Both the position numbers and the translations under genes were made by a program. A model generated the notes under the pieces. That model saw only the letters and a list, made by a program, of their open reading frames with translations, searched no databases and had not been told where the DNA came from. DNA of 64,000 nt from JBLMYQ01 sp050260055 (lineage in GTDB: Bacteria > Bacillota > Clostridia > Acetivibrionales > UBA4821): positions 1 to 64,000 of the forward strand of contig JBLNBO010000035.1 of the NCBI GenBank assembly GCA_050260055.1, written 5' to 3'. Positions within the stretch are counted from its first letter, which is position 1; every line of letters begins with the position of its first letter. Below, piece by piece: positions 53,189 through 62,145 of this stretch.

Positions 53189-54136
53189 ATGGAAAGCGAA
53201 GATGTAAAGGGAACAGATGCCGAGCTTGAAGAGAACCAGCAGCTAGAGGATGTGACAAGATTGTATGCTGAATTGGAAGAGCAACAGCGTCTAGAAGATT
53301 CAAGGGGATTCTCTGAAAACGAATGCGAGAGGGATGAGTATATAGAAAGTGCTGGTAGAGAATCCGAAGTAATATTTGTGTCAGGGAAACTATTTGATGA
53401 CATGAAAAAATCTTTAAAATCAGCGCAGAATACTGGTACCCCCGAACAGACCATGATCAGTGGTATCAAAAAAGACAGGAGAATTCTGAAAAATCTTAAA
53501 ATCCTGACCCGTGAGGTTGCACCATTTTATTCGAAAAAGGGTAAGAAAATCAGCAAAGAGATTGACAGTGTACTGTTAAATGAACTAGCCAGCTCTAAGA
53601 GATTCGGACTTAAAGAAGCATGGGAAAAAGTAATTGATGAGCTAACCCAAGCACCTGAAGTCTGGGACGAAATGGAAGGGATTATTTGCTCTAATATTAG
53701 CATAGAAGAAATGTTTGCTAAAGTCGAAGATCTGTTGATAAAAGCTGGCTTCAAGTGCGCACCTCTTACGCATAATTTTGTACAAAACAAGTACCCATAT
53801 GGAACATTTTATTTTTCAATAATTGATGATTTGGTCGTAGTTGCTTTTTGTAGAGAGGGGCAAGGGTATAAAGCAGTAGTGGACAAAGATAAGCTTCCGC
53901 AATTTATAAACTTTTTTATTGACCTTACAGAATCTGAAAGTGCGATTGCTGATAGGTTTATAAAAATGTTGAATTGCACAAGCGGCGAGGGAGAAACTGG
54001 AATAAATGTTTATAGAATCGGCAGAAGATGGTTCCTTAGAAGCGTCTTCAAAGCTAAAGGAAACCCCCGCAGTATTATTCCAGTCGAAAAGAAAGATATC
54101 GGAAATAAAATTATCAAAATGTTTTTTATTAATTAA
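53189..54136 (+). CDS. Uncharacterised 315-residue protein
   Basis: Not recognised. The first ~60 residues are strongly acidic and contain two imperfect copies of a motif: AELEENQQLEDVTRL and AELEEQQRLEDSRGF. The rest is mixed alpha/beta, with a block FYFSIIDDLVVVAFCREGQG that looks like core strands, and a basic C-terminus. ATG behind AAGGAGGT and a terminator downstream make it a real single-gene unit. Confidence 0.55.
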   Translation: MESEDVKGTDAELEENQQLEDVTRLYAELEEQQRLEDSRGFSENECERDEYIESAGRESEVIFVSGKLFDDMKKSLKSAQNTGTPEQTMISGIKKDRRILKNLKILTREVAPFYSKKGKKISKEIDSVLLNELASSKRFGLKEAWEKVIDELTQAPEVWDEMEGIICSNISIEEMFAKVEDLLIKAGFKCAPLTHNFVQNKYPYGTFYFSIIDDLVVVAFCREGQGYKAVVDKDKLPQFINFFIDLTESESAIADRFIKMLNCTSGEGETGINVYRIGRRWFLRSVFKAKGNPRSIIPVEKKDIGNKIIKMFFIN

Positions 54137-54161
54137 AACAGGGAATACCCCTGTTTTTTTT
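54135..54161 (+). terminator. Terminator after the 315-residue orphan
   Basis: AAAACAGGG and CCCTGTTTT flank a short loop; T8 follows. Confidence 0.8.
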
Positions 54162-54250
54162 ATCCAATTTTTACTTTAAAACTTGATATGTATGTTATAA
54201 TAATTAAAACTTAAATAAAGGAAAAAAATTGAAAGTGAAAGGAATGTTTT

Positions 54251-55111
54251 ATGTTAATTGCTGATAACTGGAGAGATTATGAAGTAATTGATACTGGTAA
54301 CGGTGAGAAACTTGAACGTTGGGGAAAATATATTTTAAGACGTCCTGACCCACAGGTTATCTGGCCTGTAGGAAAGCCCTCTGAATGGAAGAAGATTGAT
54401 GCACATTATCATAGAAGTAAAAGCGGCGGAGGAAGCTGGGTTTTTATCGGCAAGCTACCTGAAAAGTGGTTGGTATCATATAAAGACTTGAAGTTTTACA
54501 TCCAACCTACTGGATTTAAGCATACAGGGCTATTTCCGGAACAAGCAGTTAATTGGGACTGGATGATTGAAAAAATTAAAGGTGCAAACCGCCCAATAAA
54601 TGTTCTTAACTTGTTTGCTTACACTGGAGGGGCTACTGTGGCATGTGCGTATGCGGGTGCGGAAGTTTGCCATATTGATGCTTCAAAAGGAATGGTTGCA
54701 AGAGCGAAGGAAAACCTTGCATTATCAGGTCTTAGTGATAGAAAAGTGAGATTAATAGTTGATGATGTCTTTAAGTTTGTTGAGAAAGAGAAAAGAAGAG
54801 GGAAAAAATATGAAGCTATCATAATGGACCCTCCATCCTATGGAAGAGGTGCAAACGGAGAGGTATGGAATATAGAGAATTCTTTATACAGCCTGATTCA
54901 AAACTGTATGGAAATACTATCGGATAAGCCGTTGTTCTTCCTTGTAAATTCTTATACAACAGGGCTATCTGCAAGTGTAATAAGTAATATGATTAAACTT
55001 TCTTTAGGAAGAAAGCTTAAAGGGAAAATAAGTTATAACGAGCTGGGACTGCCGATTGCTGATTCGGATATAATCTTGCCGTGCGGGAATTTTGCCAAAT
55101 GGGAAGAATAA
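54251..55111 (+). CDS. Class I SAM-dependent rRNA methyltransferase (RlmI/RlmK-like)
   Basis: The 286-residue protein has the SAM-binding motif LNLFAYTGGATVACAYAGA, VCHIDASKGMVARAKEN, and the catalytic-type IMDPPSYGRG motif of RlmI/RlmK/RlmL-family m5C or m2G methyltransferases. It lacks the N-terminal PUA domain of E. coli RlmI. The next gene is a pseudouridine synthase, consistent with rRNA modification. Exact target unknown. Confidence 0.82.
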   Translation: MLIADNWRDYEVIDTGNGEKLERWGKYILRRPDPQVIWPVGKPSEWKKIDAHYHRSKSGGGSWVFIGKLPEKWLVSYKDLKFYIQPTGFKHTGLFPEQAVNWDWMIEKIKGANRPINVLNLFAYTGGATVACAYAGAEVCHIDASKGMVARAKENLALSGLSDRKVRLIVDDVFKFVEKEKRRGKKYEAIIMDPPSYGRGANGEVWNIENSLYSLIQNCMEILSDKPLFFLVNSYTTGLSASVISNMIKLSLGRKLKGKISYNELGLPIADSDIILPCGNFAKWEE

Positions 55112-55144
55112 TCAGTATAAAGTAAAAAACAAAGAGGGATTTAT

Positions 55145-55834
55145 TTGAGGGCAAACGAAATTAAAATACTATTTGAAGACAACCACATGATTATAGTTGA
55201 AAAGCCGGTTAACATTCCTACACAGGGAGATGAATCGGGTGACATTGATATGCTTTCATTAATCAAAGAGTATATAAAAGAAAAGTATAATAAACCAGGT
55301 AATGTGTTTTTAGGTCTTGTCCACAGGCTTGATCGGCCTGTAGGCGGGGTAATGGTTTTTGCAAAAACCTCAAAGGCGGCATCCCGATTATCAGAACAGG
55401 TAAGAAGCAGGAATCTGAAAAAGACTTATTTGGCAGTAGTACATGGAAACATAATTAATCCAAATGGAACATTAATAGATTATTTAATTAAAGATAATAA
55501 AACAAACACAGTTAAAATAGTGAAGAAAGATATAAATGGGGCAAAAGAAGCAGTCTTAGATTATAATTTAATTGATACTAAAGATGGATTAAGCCTTATA
55601 AAGGTAAATCTACAGACGGGAAGGCCACACCAGATACGGGTTCAGTTTGCAGGGCTTGGCAATCCTTTATGGGGAGATCAGAAATACGGAGCAAAGATTA
55701 GTAAATTCGGACAGCAGATTGCCTTATGGTCACATGAGATTAAACTAACTCATCCAGTGTCTAAAGAGGAGATGAGTTTCAAAAGTGTTTTACCTGACAA
55801 ATACCCGTGGAGTTTATTTGACTTTAGAATGTAA
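55145..55834 (+). CDS. RluA-family pseudouridine synthase without S4 domain
   Basis: The 229-residue enzyme contains the family motif HRLDRPVGGVMVFAKT with the catalytic Asp, then VNLQTGRPHQIRVQF and NPLWGDQKYG. There is no S4 domain before the catalytic part. TTG start behind AAGAGGGA. It lies 33 bp after the methyltransferase gene. A second RluA-like gene (58074-58949) has an S4 domain, so the two probably modify different sites. Confidence 0.88.
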   Translation: MRANEIKILFEDNHMIIVEKPVNIPTQGDESGDIDMLSLIKEYIKEKYNKPGNVFLGLVHRLDRPVGGVMVFAKTSKAASRLSEQVRSRNLKKTYLAVVHGNIINPNGTLIDYLIKDNKTNTVKIVKKDINGAKEAVLDYNLIDTKDGLSLIKVNLQTGRPHQIRVQFAGLGNPLWGDQKYGAKISKFGQQIALWSHEIKLTHPVSKEEMSFKSVLPDKYPWSLFDFRM

Positions 55835-55909
55835 TTGGAATATTATTGAACCCGGCTAAAAATGATTTAAAATATAAATTTCTATTATCACTTATTTGTG
55901 AGGTGTAAT

Positions 55910-56563
55910 ATGTTTAGTAAGTTAAGAGATCCAGTAAGCGGTTTAAGTCATTTTGTCGGAGTGCTTCTTTCTATTGCGGCACTTGTTGTTTTAATTGTTT
56001 TTAGTGCAATAGGAGCAACACCTTGGCATGTTGTATCATTCTCAATTTTTGGTACGGCATTGATACTCCTTTATTCGGCAAGTTCCCTGTATCATCTGCT
56101 GCCTTTATCAGAAAAAGGGATAACGATATTCAGAAAAATAGACCATATTATGATTTTTGTATTGATTGCCGGAAGTTATACGCCAATATGTTTGGTTCCT
56201 ATTAGAGGAGCTTGGGGTTGGAGTCTTTTCGGGATAATATGGGTCCTTACAATCGCCGGGCTTTTTATGAAGCTTTTTTGGCTGCATGCTCCGAGATGGT
56301 TGTATACCTCAATATACTTATTGATGGGATGGATGGTAGCAATAGCTTTTGTCCCATTGGTGAAAGCTTTGCCAATGGCGGGGATTTGGTGGCTGGTTGC
56401 AGGAGGGTTATTCTACAGCGTGGGAGCGGTTATTTACGGTCTTAAAAAGCCTAATTTTGCAAAATATTTTGGTTTTCATGAAATCTTTCATATATTTATA
56501 ATGCTCGGCAGCTTTTGTCATTTTTGGTTGATGTTCAAATATGTTATGTACGTCAAACTATAG
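55910..56563 (+). CDS. Hemolysin III / PAQR-type membrane protein
   Basis: The 217-residue protein has seven predicted membrane segments and the family motifs DPVSGLSHFVG near the N-terminus, SSLYHLLP, the conserved KIDHIMIFVLIAGSYTP, and a C-terminal FHEIFHIFIMLGSFCHF with putative metal-binding His. The ATG at 55910 lies just after GAGGTG. Role in bacteria is mostly unknown. Confidence 0.88.
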   Translation: MFSKLRDPVSGLSHFVGVLLSIAALVVLIVFSAIGATPWHVVSFSIFGTALILLYSASSLYHLLPLSEKGITIFRKIDHIMIFVLIAGSYTPICLVPIRGAWGWSLFGIIWVLTIAGLFMKLFWLHAPRWLYTSIYLLMGWMVAIAFVPLVKALPMAGIWWLVAGGLFYSVGAVIYGLKKPNFAKYFGFHEIFHIFIMLGSFCHFWLMFKYVMYVKL

Positions 56564-56587
56564 AAATAGTGATAAAATTTAACTAAA

Positions 56588-56622
56588 ATAGAACCTTAGA
56601 GAGATAAGGTTCTATTTTTTTA
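56588..56622 (+). terminator. Terminator after the hemolysin III gene
   Basis: AATAGAACCTT and AAGGTTCTATT form the stem, followed by T-rich sequence. Confidence 0.82.
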
Positions 56623-56681
56623 AAATAAATTGAACTAATTCATAAAAGTTGTGTATAAATAGATATAAAGAAAAAAGGTAA

Positions 56682-57227
56682 GTGATTTCTCTGAAAATTT
56701 TTGACCAGGTATTGGCAAATCAAATATTAATAGGAAATGAACATGCCTTTGAAGCGCTTATAAACAAATATAAGAGGAAGGTTTTTAGTTATTGCCTGAA
56801 TTTTACTAACAATTATCATATGGCTGAGGATATAACACAAGAAATATTTATTAAAGTGTTTCAGAATATTCATACATATGACTCGGAGAGAGCTTCCCTT
56901 TCTACCTGGATCTATACAATAACTCATAATATATGCATAAATTCTTTAAGGGACAAGACTAATTATCTTGAACTTGATGAGACAATAAATTCAACAAATG
57001 CGTCGACAGAAGAGCAGATTATCCTTAATGAAGAGCTAGATATAATCAGGCAAGCTATTGCAAAATTGCCGAAAGATGAAAAAGCTTTAATATTATTAAA
57101 AGATTTTTTAGGATTGAAATATAGTGAAATAGCAAAAATCGGAAAAATTCCTGAAGGAACAGTAAAATCAAGAATCCACAGCATAAGGATAAAAATCAGA
57201 AAGATGGCAGGTGAAAAAATTGATTAG
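56682..57227 (+). CDS. ECF-type RNA polymerase sigma factor
   Basis: The 181-residue protein shows sigma region 2 (FEALINKYKRKVFSYCLNF ... MAEDITQEIFIKVFQ) and region 4 (LPKDEKALILLKDFLGLKYSEIAKIGKIPEGTVKSRIHS), the layout of group 4 (ECF) sigma factors. GTG start behind AAAAAAGG. Its end overlaps the next gene by 17 bp; that gene encodes a single-pass membrane protein that fits an anti-sigma factor. Confidence 0.88.
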   Translation: MISLKIFDQVLANQILIGNEHAFEALINKYKRKVFSYCLNFTNNYHMAEDITQEIFIKVFQNIHTYDSERASLSTWIYTITHNICINSLRDKTNYLELDETINSTNASTEEQIILNEELDIIRQAIAKLPKDEKALILLKDFLGLKYSEIAKIGKIPEGTVKSRIHSIRIKIRKMAGEKID

Positions 57228-57531
57228 TGAAAAAGAGTATTTTAAAGCTATGAAAAGGCTACACAATATTACTATCCCAGATAATATCCAAAAAAATATA
57301 ATAGTGAAATGCGGTATTAGAAATAAACCAAACAGGTTAATAGAGAAAGGAATCTTTTATAATATAAAATATGGATTTGGCTGTTTATTAATTATTATAG
57401 TTTTAACAGGATTTTATCTTACCGATGAAATAACTTATGAACAAATTAACAGCAATATTTCATATAATTCTGCAGAATTAAGCAGTCATATTGCTACTAT
57501 TATCAATCAAAACCTATTAAACCAAAAATAA
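57211..57531 (+). CDS. Putative membrane anti-sigma factor
   Basis: The 106-residue protein has a basic cytoplasmic N-terminus (KEYFKAMKRLHNITIPDNIQ), one membrane segment at about 51-68 (YGFGCLLIIIVLTGFYL) and a short outer tail. The pattern and overlap with the ECF sigma gene are typical of anti-sigma factors. It lacks an obvious zinc-binding HxxxCxxC motif. GTG start, translationally coupled. Call rests mainly on context. Confidence 0.55.
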   Translation: MKKLISEKEYFKAMKRLHNITIPDNIQKNIIVKCGIRNKPNRLIEKGIFYNIKYGFGCLLIIIVLTGFYLTDEITYEQINSNISYNSAELSSHIATIINQNLLNQK

Positions 57532-57552
57532 TAAAAGAAAGGAAGAATGTTT

Positions 57553-58014
57553 ATGAAAAAAATATTTTATTGTTTGATGGCACTCTTTGTGGTTGCGGTT
57601 GTTTTTGTACTTGAGGGAGGGTCAATGAAAGCCTGGTTGGGAGTGTCAGCAATAATAGCATTTGTATTTCCTTTGTTATTTACTTCGTTGTTTACTTATA
57701 AGTACAGCGAAATTGTTGGTGCAATAAAAAATGCTTTTTCAAACGAATTAGAAGAGAAAAAGATTTCAGAATATAAAAAAGGTATAATGATAGCCCAAAA
57801 TATTTCAACATTAGCTATTCAATGGGCATTTACAGTAGTGATAACTGCCGCAATATTGATTTTCTCAACTCTGACAACTCCTCAGGCACTTGGACGATCC
57901 TTGTCTGCGGCTTGTCTAGTGCTCTTATATGCTCTCCTATTTAGAACTGTGCTATTTATTCCAATGGAACAATCACTCGGAAAAAAGGTTTTCGAGTTGG
58001 AAAATAGAGAATAA
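57553..58014 (+). CDS. Integral membrane protein of the ECF sigma operon
   Basis: The 153-residue protein has about four membrane segments (FYCLMALFVVAVVFVLEGG, WLGVSAIIAFVFPLLFTSLF, WAFTVVITAAILIFSTL, AACLVLLYALLFRTVLFI) with a charged cytoplasmic loop between. The second half weakly recalls MotA/TolQ-type proteins, but this is not firm. I chose the ATG at 57553 over 57547 for spacing from AAAGGAAG. It follows the putative anti-sigma gene by 21 bp. Confidence 0.55.
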   Translation: MKKIFYCLMALFVVAVVFVLEGGSMKAWLGVSAIIAFVFPLLFTSLFTYKYSEIVGAIKNAFSNELEEKKISEYKKGIMIAQNISTLAIQWAFTVVITAAILIFSTLTTPQALGRSLSAACLVLLYALLFRTVLFIPMEQSLGKKVFELENRE

Positions 58015-58031
58015 AAAAACATTATAAAAAT

Positions 58032-58067
58032 AAACAAGGGCATCATTTATCATGATGCCCTTGTTTT
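58032..58067. terminator. Convergent terminator
   Basis: AAACAAGGGCATCAT and ATGATGCCCTTGTTT pair around TTATC, between the membrane protein gene and the minus-strand pseudouridine synthase gene. Confidence 0.87.
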
Positions 58068-58073
58068 GTCTAA

Positions 58074-58949
58074 TTACTCTATCTTAAATATCTTTCCCTT
58101 TAAGTAATCCAATATTCCTGCTTCATTAAAATCAAAAATAATTTTATATGCCCACAGGATTTGATGTTTCGCCTTATGTTTTTTATTAATCTCATTTATT
58201 CCATATTTGCCATCGCCTAAAATTGGATGCCCAATATGTGCTAGGTGTGCACGAATCTGATGGGTTTTTCCGGTTATCAATTCTACTTCGAGCTTACTTG
58301 TTTCTTCATAAACTTCAATTACTTTGTACCTTGTTATTATTTCAACACAGCCGGTTTTCTTTGTATCATATATATATACCTGACTCTTTTTACTATCCTT
58401 AAAAAGGTAATGCCTTAGTTCTGCTTTTTTCGGATTTGGACAGCCGACAACTACACATTGGTAAAACTTCTTTACTTCCCGGTTCTTTATTTTTTCAAGC
58501 ATAATTTTTAAGCTTTCATCGTTTTTTGCAATTATCACGAGTCCTCTGGTATTCCTATCAAGCCTATGGCAAAGTGACGGCTTGGTATACTCGCCTTTAT
58601 TTTCTAAATATTCTTTTGCAAAATCGATTAATGATTTTTCTGTTGATGATTCAACCTCTAAACCAGGCTGTTTATTAATTATGAGAAGATTATTGTCTTC
58701 ATATATGATGTTTAGCTCAACCTGCTTAGCGGAAGGATTTTCATTAAGAAGTTTATCATCAATGAAAACCTCAATTATATCTCCAGCTTTAATAACCGTG
58801 TTTTCATTAATTCTTTTGCCATTAATTTTGATATCCTTTTGCCGCAAAGCTTTAAAAAGAATGTTTCTTGATAGGGTAGGAAAAGTATCAAGGATAAACC
58901 TATCAAGTTTTTTATTATTATATTGTTCAGAGACAACTATCTTAACCAT
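58074..58949 (-). CDS. RluA-family pseudouridine synthase with S4 domain
   Basis: The 291-residue protein has an N-terminal S4 RNA-binding domain (KKLDRFILDTFPTLSRNILFKAL ... IKINGKRINENTVIKAGDIIEV) and the catalytic motif LCHRLDRNTRGLVIIAKN, then ELITGKTHQIRAHLAHIGHPILGDGKYG. RluC/RluD-like layout, acting on 23S rRNA in relatives. Start at ATG; target not determinable from sequence. Confidence 0.9.
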   Translation of the reverse strand: MVKIVVSEQYNNKKLDRFILDTFPTLSRNILFKALRQKDIKINGKRINENTVIKAGDIIEVFIDDKLLNENPSAKQVELNIIYEDNNLLIINKQPGLEVESSTEKSLIDFAKEYLENKGEYTKPSLCHRLDRNTRGLVIIAKNDESLKIMLEKIKNREVKKFYQCVVVGCPNPKKAELRHYLFKDSKKSQVYIYDTKKTGCVEIITRYKVIEVYEETSKLEVELITGKTHQIRAHLAHIGHPILGDGKYGINEINKKHKAKHQILWAYKIIFDFNEAGILDYLKGKIFKIE

Positions 58950-59002
58950 TGAAATATTCCTCTCAAGTCTTTAAGGTTTACTATTTTCTCTGCGTTTATA
59001 TT

Positions 59003-60223
59003 TTAGACTTTGCAATTTGCAATTTCTTCATTCTCAGCCGATTCTTCAATTAAGTGTTCTTCTTCAACCTTTGAAACAAAGGCAAATATTGTTGTTGCAA
59101 TACCTATTACCAATAGGGTGCTATTTAGTGAAACCTGAGCAAAATATCCGAATAACGGGTTTATCACTGCAAGAGCCAAGCTGTTTATCATGGAAATTGT
59201 GGATAAAACAGTTGCTCTCTCAGAAGATGGGATATATTTGTTCATATAGCTTATCATTAATGTTTTTCTAGTAACAAGAAAACCGCCAATCAGGTAGATT
59301 GAAATCAGTGTTGCAGGAACGGAATGATTTAGGGCCCCAAGTATATATGCAAGTCCCCCAATGAGGGAGCCATAAAATATAAGATTCTTTTTTGAGCCTA
59401 AAATCTTTTCTAAGAAGGTATAATTTGACATTACAATAACCTGGCTCATAACGAAAGCAACCTGTGAAAAGCCCCAGTATGCCATATTAATACCTGATTG
59501 CTTCAACATTGGCTGCTGCAGCCAAAACATAAAATATCCCATAATTTGAATGAAAATCATATCAACTGCGAGTATTTTAAGTACCCGGTTTCTTGAAAGG
59601 ATTTTTACTGAAACTTTTACAATTTCTGAATATTTTCTTTTTTTTATTTCCTGTTTAAAAACAGGCTCTTCCATGGTTAGTGCAGTAATCAAAGCAAGAC
59701 TGAATGGTATAAGCATAAGAAGTGTGGGCATTCTTAAATCAAGAGTTGCTCCGATAATACTTCCTATTGGACTTGATATTGCTATAGAAACAAGAAAAAT
59801 ACTATCTATTCTTCCCATCACTTTTTTCGAATCTTCTTCACGACCGTATTTTTTTAAAGTATCATATACAAGTGCGGAATCTGCACCTGAAAATAATGCT
59901 GAAGACAAAGCCCAAAAAAACTCACCTAATAAAAACAGATAGAAATTAGGAATCAAAGAGTAAAAAGTAATGCCTAAAAGAATAGCAAAACAACCAATAA
60001 TGAGAGATTGTTTTCTTCCTAAATAATCTGCAACGGCCCCGGTTGGAATTTCGAAAACGAATATCCAAAACATATACCATGATTGAAGAATCATTATTTG
60101 TGTAAAACTAATCTTGCCCCAATCTGTGAAAAAGGGAATAAGAACACCAGCGAATAAGTGGAATCCGACAAAAAATTTAAAAAGATAAATCTTAAAAAGA
60201 TTCAATTTTAAGCTGCTCTGCAT
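59003..60223 (-). CDS. MFS transporter
   Basis: The 406-residue protein has about 12 membrane segments. Family marks include the loop 2-3 motif GAVADYLGRKQSLIIGC and SADSALVYDTLKKYGR in the cytoplasmic side of the N-terminal half. ATG behind AAGGGGGG. Substrate unknown; drug efflux is one possibility. It is divergent from the RsuA-like gene, with TTGACAGTT-like repeats between them. Confidence 0.85.
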   Translation of the reverse strand: MQSSLKLNLFKIYLFKFFVGFHLFAGVLIPFFTDWGKISFTQIMILQSWYMFWIFVFEIPTGAVADYLGRKQSLIIGCFAILLGITFYSLIPNFYLFLLGEFFWALSSALFSGADSALVYDTLKKYGREEDSKKVMGRIDSIFLVSIAISSPIGSIIGATLDLRMPTLLMLIPFSLALITALTMEEPVFKQEIKKRKYSEIVKVSVKILSRNRVLKILAVDMIFIQIMGYFMFWLQQPMLKQSGINMAYWGFSQVAFVMSQVIVMSNYTFLEKILGSKKNLIFYGSLIGGLAYILGALNHSVPATLISIYLIGGFLVTRKTLMISYMNKYIPSSERATVLSTISMINSLALAVINPLFGYFAQVSLNSTLLVIGIATTIFAFVSKVEEEHLIEESAENEEIANCKV

Positions 60224-60242
60224 AGTATTCCCCCCTTTTAAG

Positions 60243-60287
60243 TAGTTGACAGTTTATAGTTGACGGTTTACAGTTAAAATTAATAGT
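60243..60287. repeat. TTGACAGTT-type short repeats
   Basis: AGTTGACAGTTTATAGTTGA and following bases give about four imperfect decamers of the same family as in tpiA (17377-17410) and at 6498-6540, here in intergenic DNA. Confidence 0.6.
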
Positions 60288-60385
60288 TATTATAACAATT
60301 ATAAACACTTGAATATGATAAAGCTAGCAAATATAACAATTGTAACCAAAATGATAAATTTAGGTATATAAAAAGGTGAATCTTT

Positions 60386-61111
60386 ATGAGCAAAGAAATG
60401 CTGAGGTTGGATAAGGTTCTTAGTAATTCAGGTATTGGAAGCAGAAAAGATGTAAAGGCAATTATCAAGCAAGGATTAGTAACTATTAATGGAAGCATAG
60501 TAAAAGACCCAGCTTTTCAATTTAATCCTCTTGAATCTGAAATTCTGATTGACGGCAATCAGCTAAACTATAAAAAGTATATATATATTATGATGAATAA
60601 ACCGCAGGGCGTGATTTCAGCAACTTATGACGGCAGACACAAGACGGTTATTAATCTTCTGCCGGGGGAGTTTGAAAATATTGAGCTTTTTCCTGCCGGA
60701 AGGCTTGATATTGATACGGAAGGATTTATATTACTTACAAATGATGGAGATTTTGCTCATGAAATTCTATCTCCTAAAAAACATGTTCCAAAGACCTATT
60801 ATGCAGTAATTGACGGAAAAATTGGAGAGAATGATGTTCAGAAATTCAAACAGGGAATAGCTCTTGATGATGGATATAAGTGTATGCCTGCAGAACTAAT
60901 AATCATAAAAAGTGCAGAGGTTTCAGAGATTGAGCTTGTTATACATGAAGGAAAATTTCATCAGGTTAAGAGAATGTTTGAGGCAATTGGAAAGAAAGTA
61001 GCATACCTTAAAAGGGTAGCGATAGGTGGATTAAAGCTTGATGAAACTCTCGAGTTGGGGGAATGCAGGGAGCTTATGGATGAAGAGCTAAAGATAATTA
61101 CAAAAATGTAA
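60386..61111 (+). CDS. RsuA/RluB-family pseudouridine synthase
   Basis: The 241-residue enzyme has an N-terminal S4 domain (LRLDKVLSNSGIGSRKDVKAIIKQG), the family motif IMMNKPQGVISAT, the catalytic Asp in FPAGRLDIDTEGFILLTNDG, and KFHQVKRMFEAIGKKVAYLKRV. It is of the RsuA subgroup by length and motif (16S or 23S rRNA). ATG behind AAAAAGGTG. A terminator follows. Confidence 0.9.
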   Translation: MSKEMLRLDKVLSNSGIGSRKDVKAIIKQGLVTINGSIVKDPAFQFNPLESEILIDGNQLNYKKYIYIMMNKPQGVISATYDGRHKTVINLLPGEFENIELFPAGRLDIDTEGFILLTNDGDFAHEILSPKKHVPKTYYAVIDGKIGENDVQKFKQGIALDDGYKCMPAELIIIKSAEVSEIELVIHEGKFHQVKRMFEAIGKKVAYLKRVAIGGLKLDETLELGECRELMDEELKIITKM

Positions 61112-61145
61112 AAAACGAATTCATAAATATGAATTCGTTTTTTAT
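61108..61145 (+). terminator. Terminator after the RsuA-like gene
   Basis: AAAAAACGAATTCAT and ATGAATTCGTTTTTT form a 15 bp stem; works in both directions toward the minus-strand gerQ-like gene. Confidence 0.85.
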
Positions 61146-61164
61146 GATATCAAAGTTTATTGTT

Positions 61165-61545
61165 TTAATCATAAAATGTCACAAATTTTATTGCGTATAA
61201 ATCACACATTACCAAATCTCCGGTATTTGGCTCTTTCAGAACAATAAAACTTATTCCTACATCCGTAATTGTTCCATCCCTATCGACAATAGAGTTCGAA
61301 CCTATCAGGAATTCAATCCTAACTCTTTTCCCGATCTTCGTTTTTAAAAAGCCTTGAGTGTATTCGGGATTTATAACAGTTGGATTTGGGATTGATGGTT
61401 TAGGATAACCGGTCCCGGAATTTTGGGGCACTGGAAATGCCGGTGAAGTTGGGACGGTAGGATACCCTGGAAGATTTGAAGAAGTTGGCAGTTGTCTGCA
61501 TGCTAACATGTTTCTGTTATCATCCATGTAAGAATAATTATTCAT
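61165..61545 (-). CDS. gerQ: GerQ-like spore coat protein
   Basis: The 126-residue protein has a Pro/Ser/Asn-rich N-terminal half (LPGYPTVPTSPAFPVPQ) and a compact C-terminal domain: FLKTKIGKRVRIEFLIG ... DRDGTITDVGISFIVLKEP-NTGDL ... LYAIKFVTFYD. GerQ shares this layout: a low-complexity start, then GK-x-V-strand, 'G-x-I-x-x-x-G-x-x-x-I-x-L-x-x-P-x-T-G' and a final 'V-T-F'. It follows a CwlJ-like hydrolase gene, the gene order known in the B. cereus group, where GerQ holds CwlJ in the coat. ATG at 61545 behind AGAGGTG. Identification relies on pattern and context. Confidence 0.65.
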   Translation of the reverse strand: MNNYSYMDDNRNMLACRQLPTSSNLPGYPTVPTSPAFPVPQNSGTGYPKPSIPNPTVINPEYTQGFLKTKIGKRVRIEFLIGSNSIVDRDGTITDVGISFIVLKEPNTGDLVMCDLYAIKFVTFYD

Positions 61546-61624
61546 TTCTTTCACCTCTTTTAAAATATTTATATTGATAATTAATAAAAACATTTTTCAT
61601 AAGTTGTTTCCCTCAACCAGAAAC

Positions 61625-62068
61625 TTATGTTTTTGCATATGATGGTGTTGGGTCATAGAAACAATGCTGGTTTACGCGTGAGTTAAATACCCCAGTCCTG
61701 TTGGGGGGAAAATAGGTTGAACATGTTGGATTGAAGGGATTGTAATACCATAAACATTGTCCTAGTCCGGTAAGCTTATTGCCGGAAAGTGCCCAATCGG
61801 CAACATCGTAATGTATATCCTCAGGATTAGAGGCCCAAACTGTTTGCAGATTCACGTCTCCGTAAGCTGTTGGTTTTAAACATGTAAACTGGCATTGCTG
61901 TTCGATTACTTTTCTCAAGTCACCCTGACCTTCTCTTAAATACTCTCCATAGGCAACATTAACTCTGTTCATAATAACCGTTGCAACTGCACGCATCCCG
62001 TCAATCCCTTCTCCTCCAGCTTCACATTTAATTAAACGGGCAAAAAGCTCTCTTGCTGAATAAGCCAT
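61625..62068 (-). CDS. cwlJ: CwlJ/SleB-family cortex-lytic hydrolase
   Basis: The 147-residue protein is a hydrolase_2 (SleB/CwlJ) domain: ARLIKCEAGGEGIDGMRAVATVIMNRV with the catalytic Glu, QQCQFTCLKP, and LWYYNPFNPTCSTYFPPNRTG. There is no signal peptide or peptidoglycan-binding domain, which is the CwlJ form rather than SleB. CwlJ degrades spore cortex peptidoglycan during germination. ATG at 62068 behind AGAGGT. Upstream of and in the same direction as the GerQ-like gene. Confidence 0.85.
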   Translation of the reverse strand: MAYSARELFARLIKCEAGGEGIDGMRAVATVIMNRVNVAYGEYLREGQGDLRKVIEQQCQFTCLKPTAYGDVNLQTVWASNPEDIHYDVADWALSGNKLTGLGQCLWYYNPFNPTCSTYFPPNRTGVFNSRVNQHCFYDPTPSYAKT

Positions 62069-62145
62069 TTTGAAACCTCTTAACATAATGTATTTTATTA
62101 TATGAAGAGGCAATTTTTTTGGTTACAATATCTTGATTATGTAAA

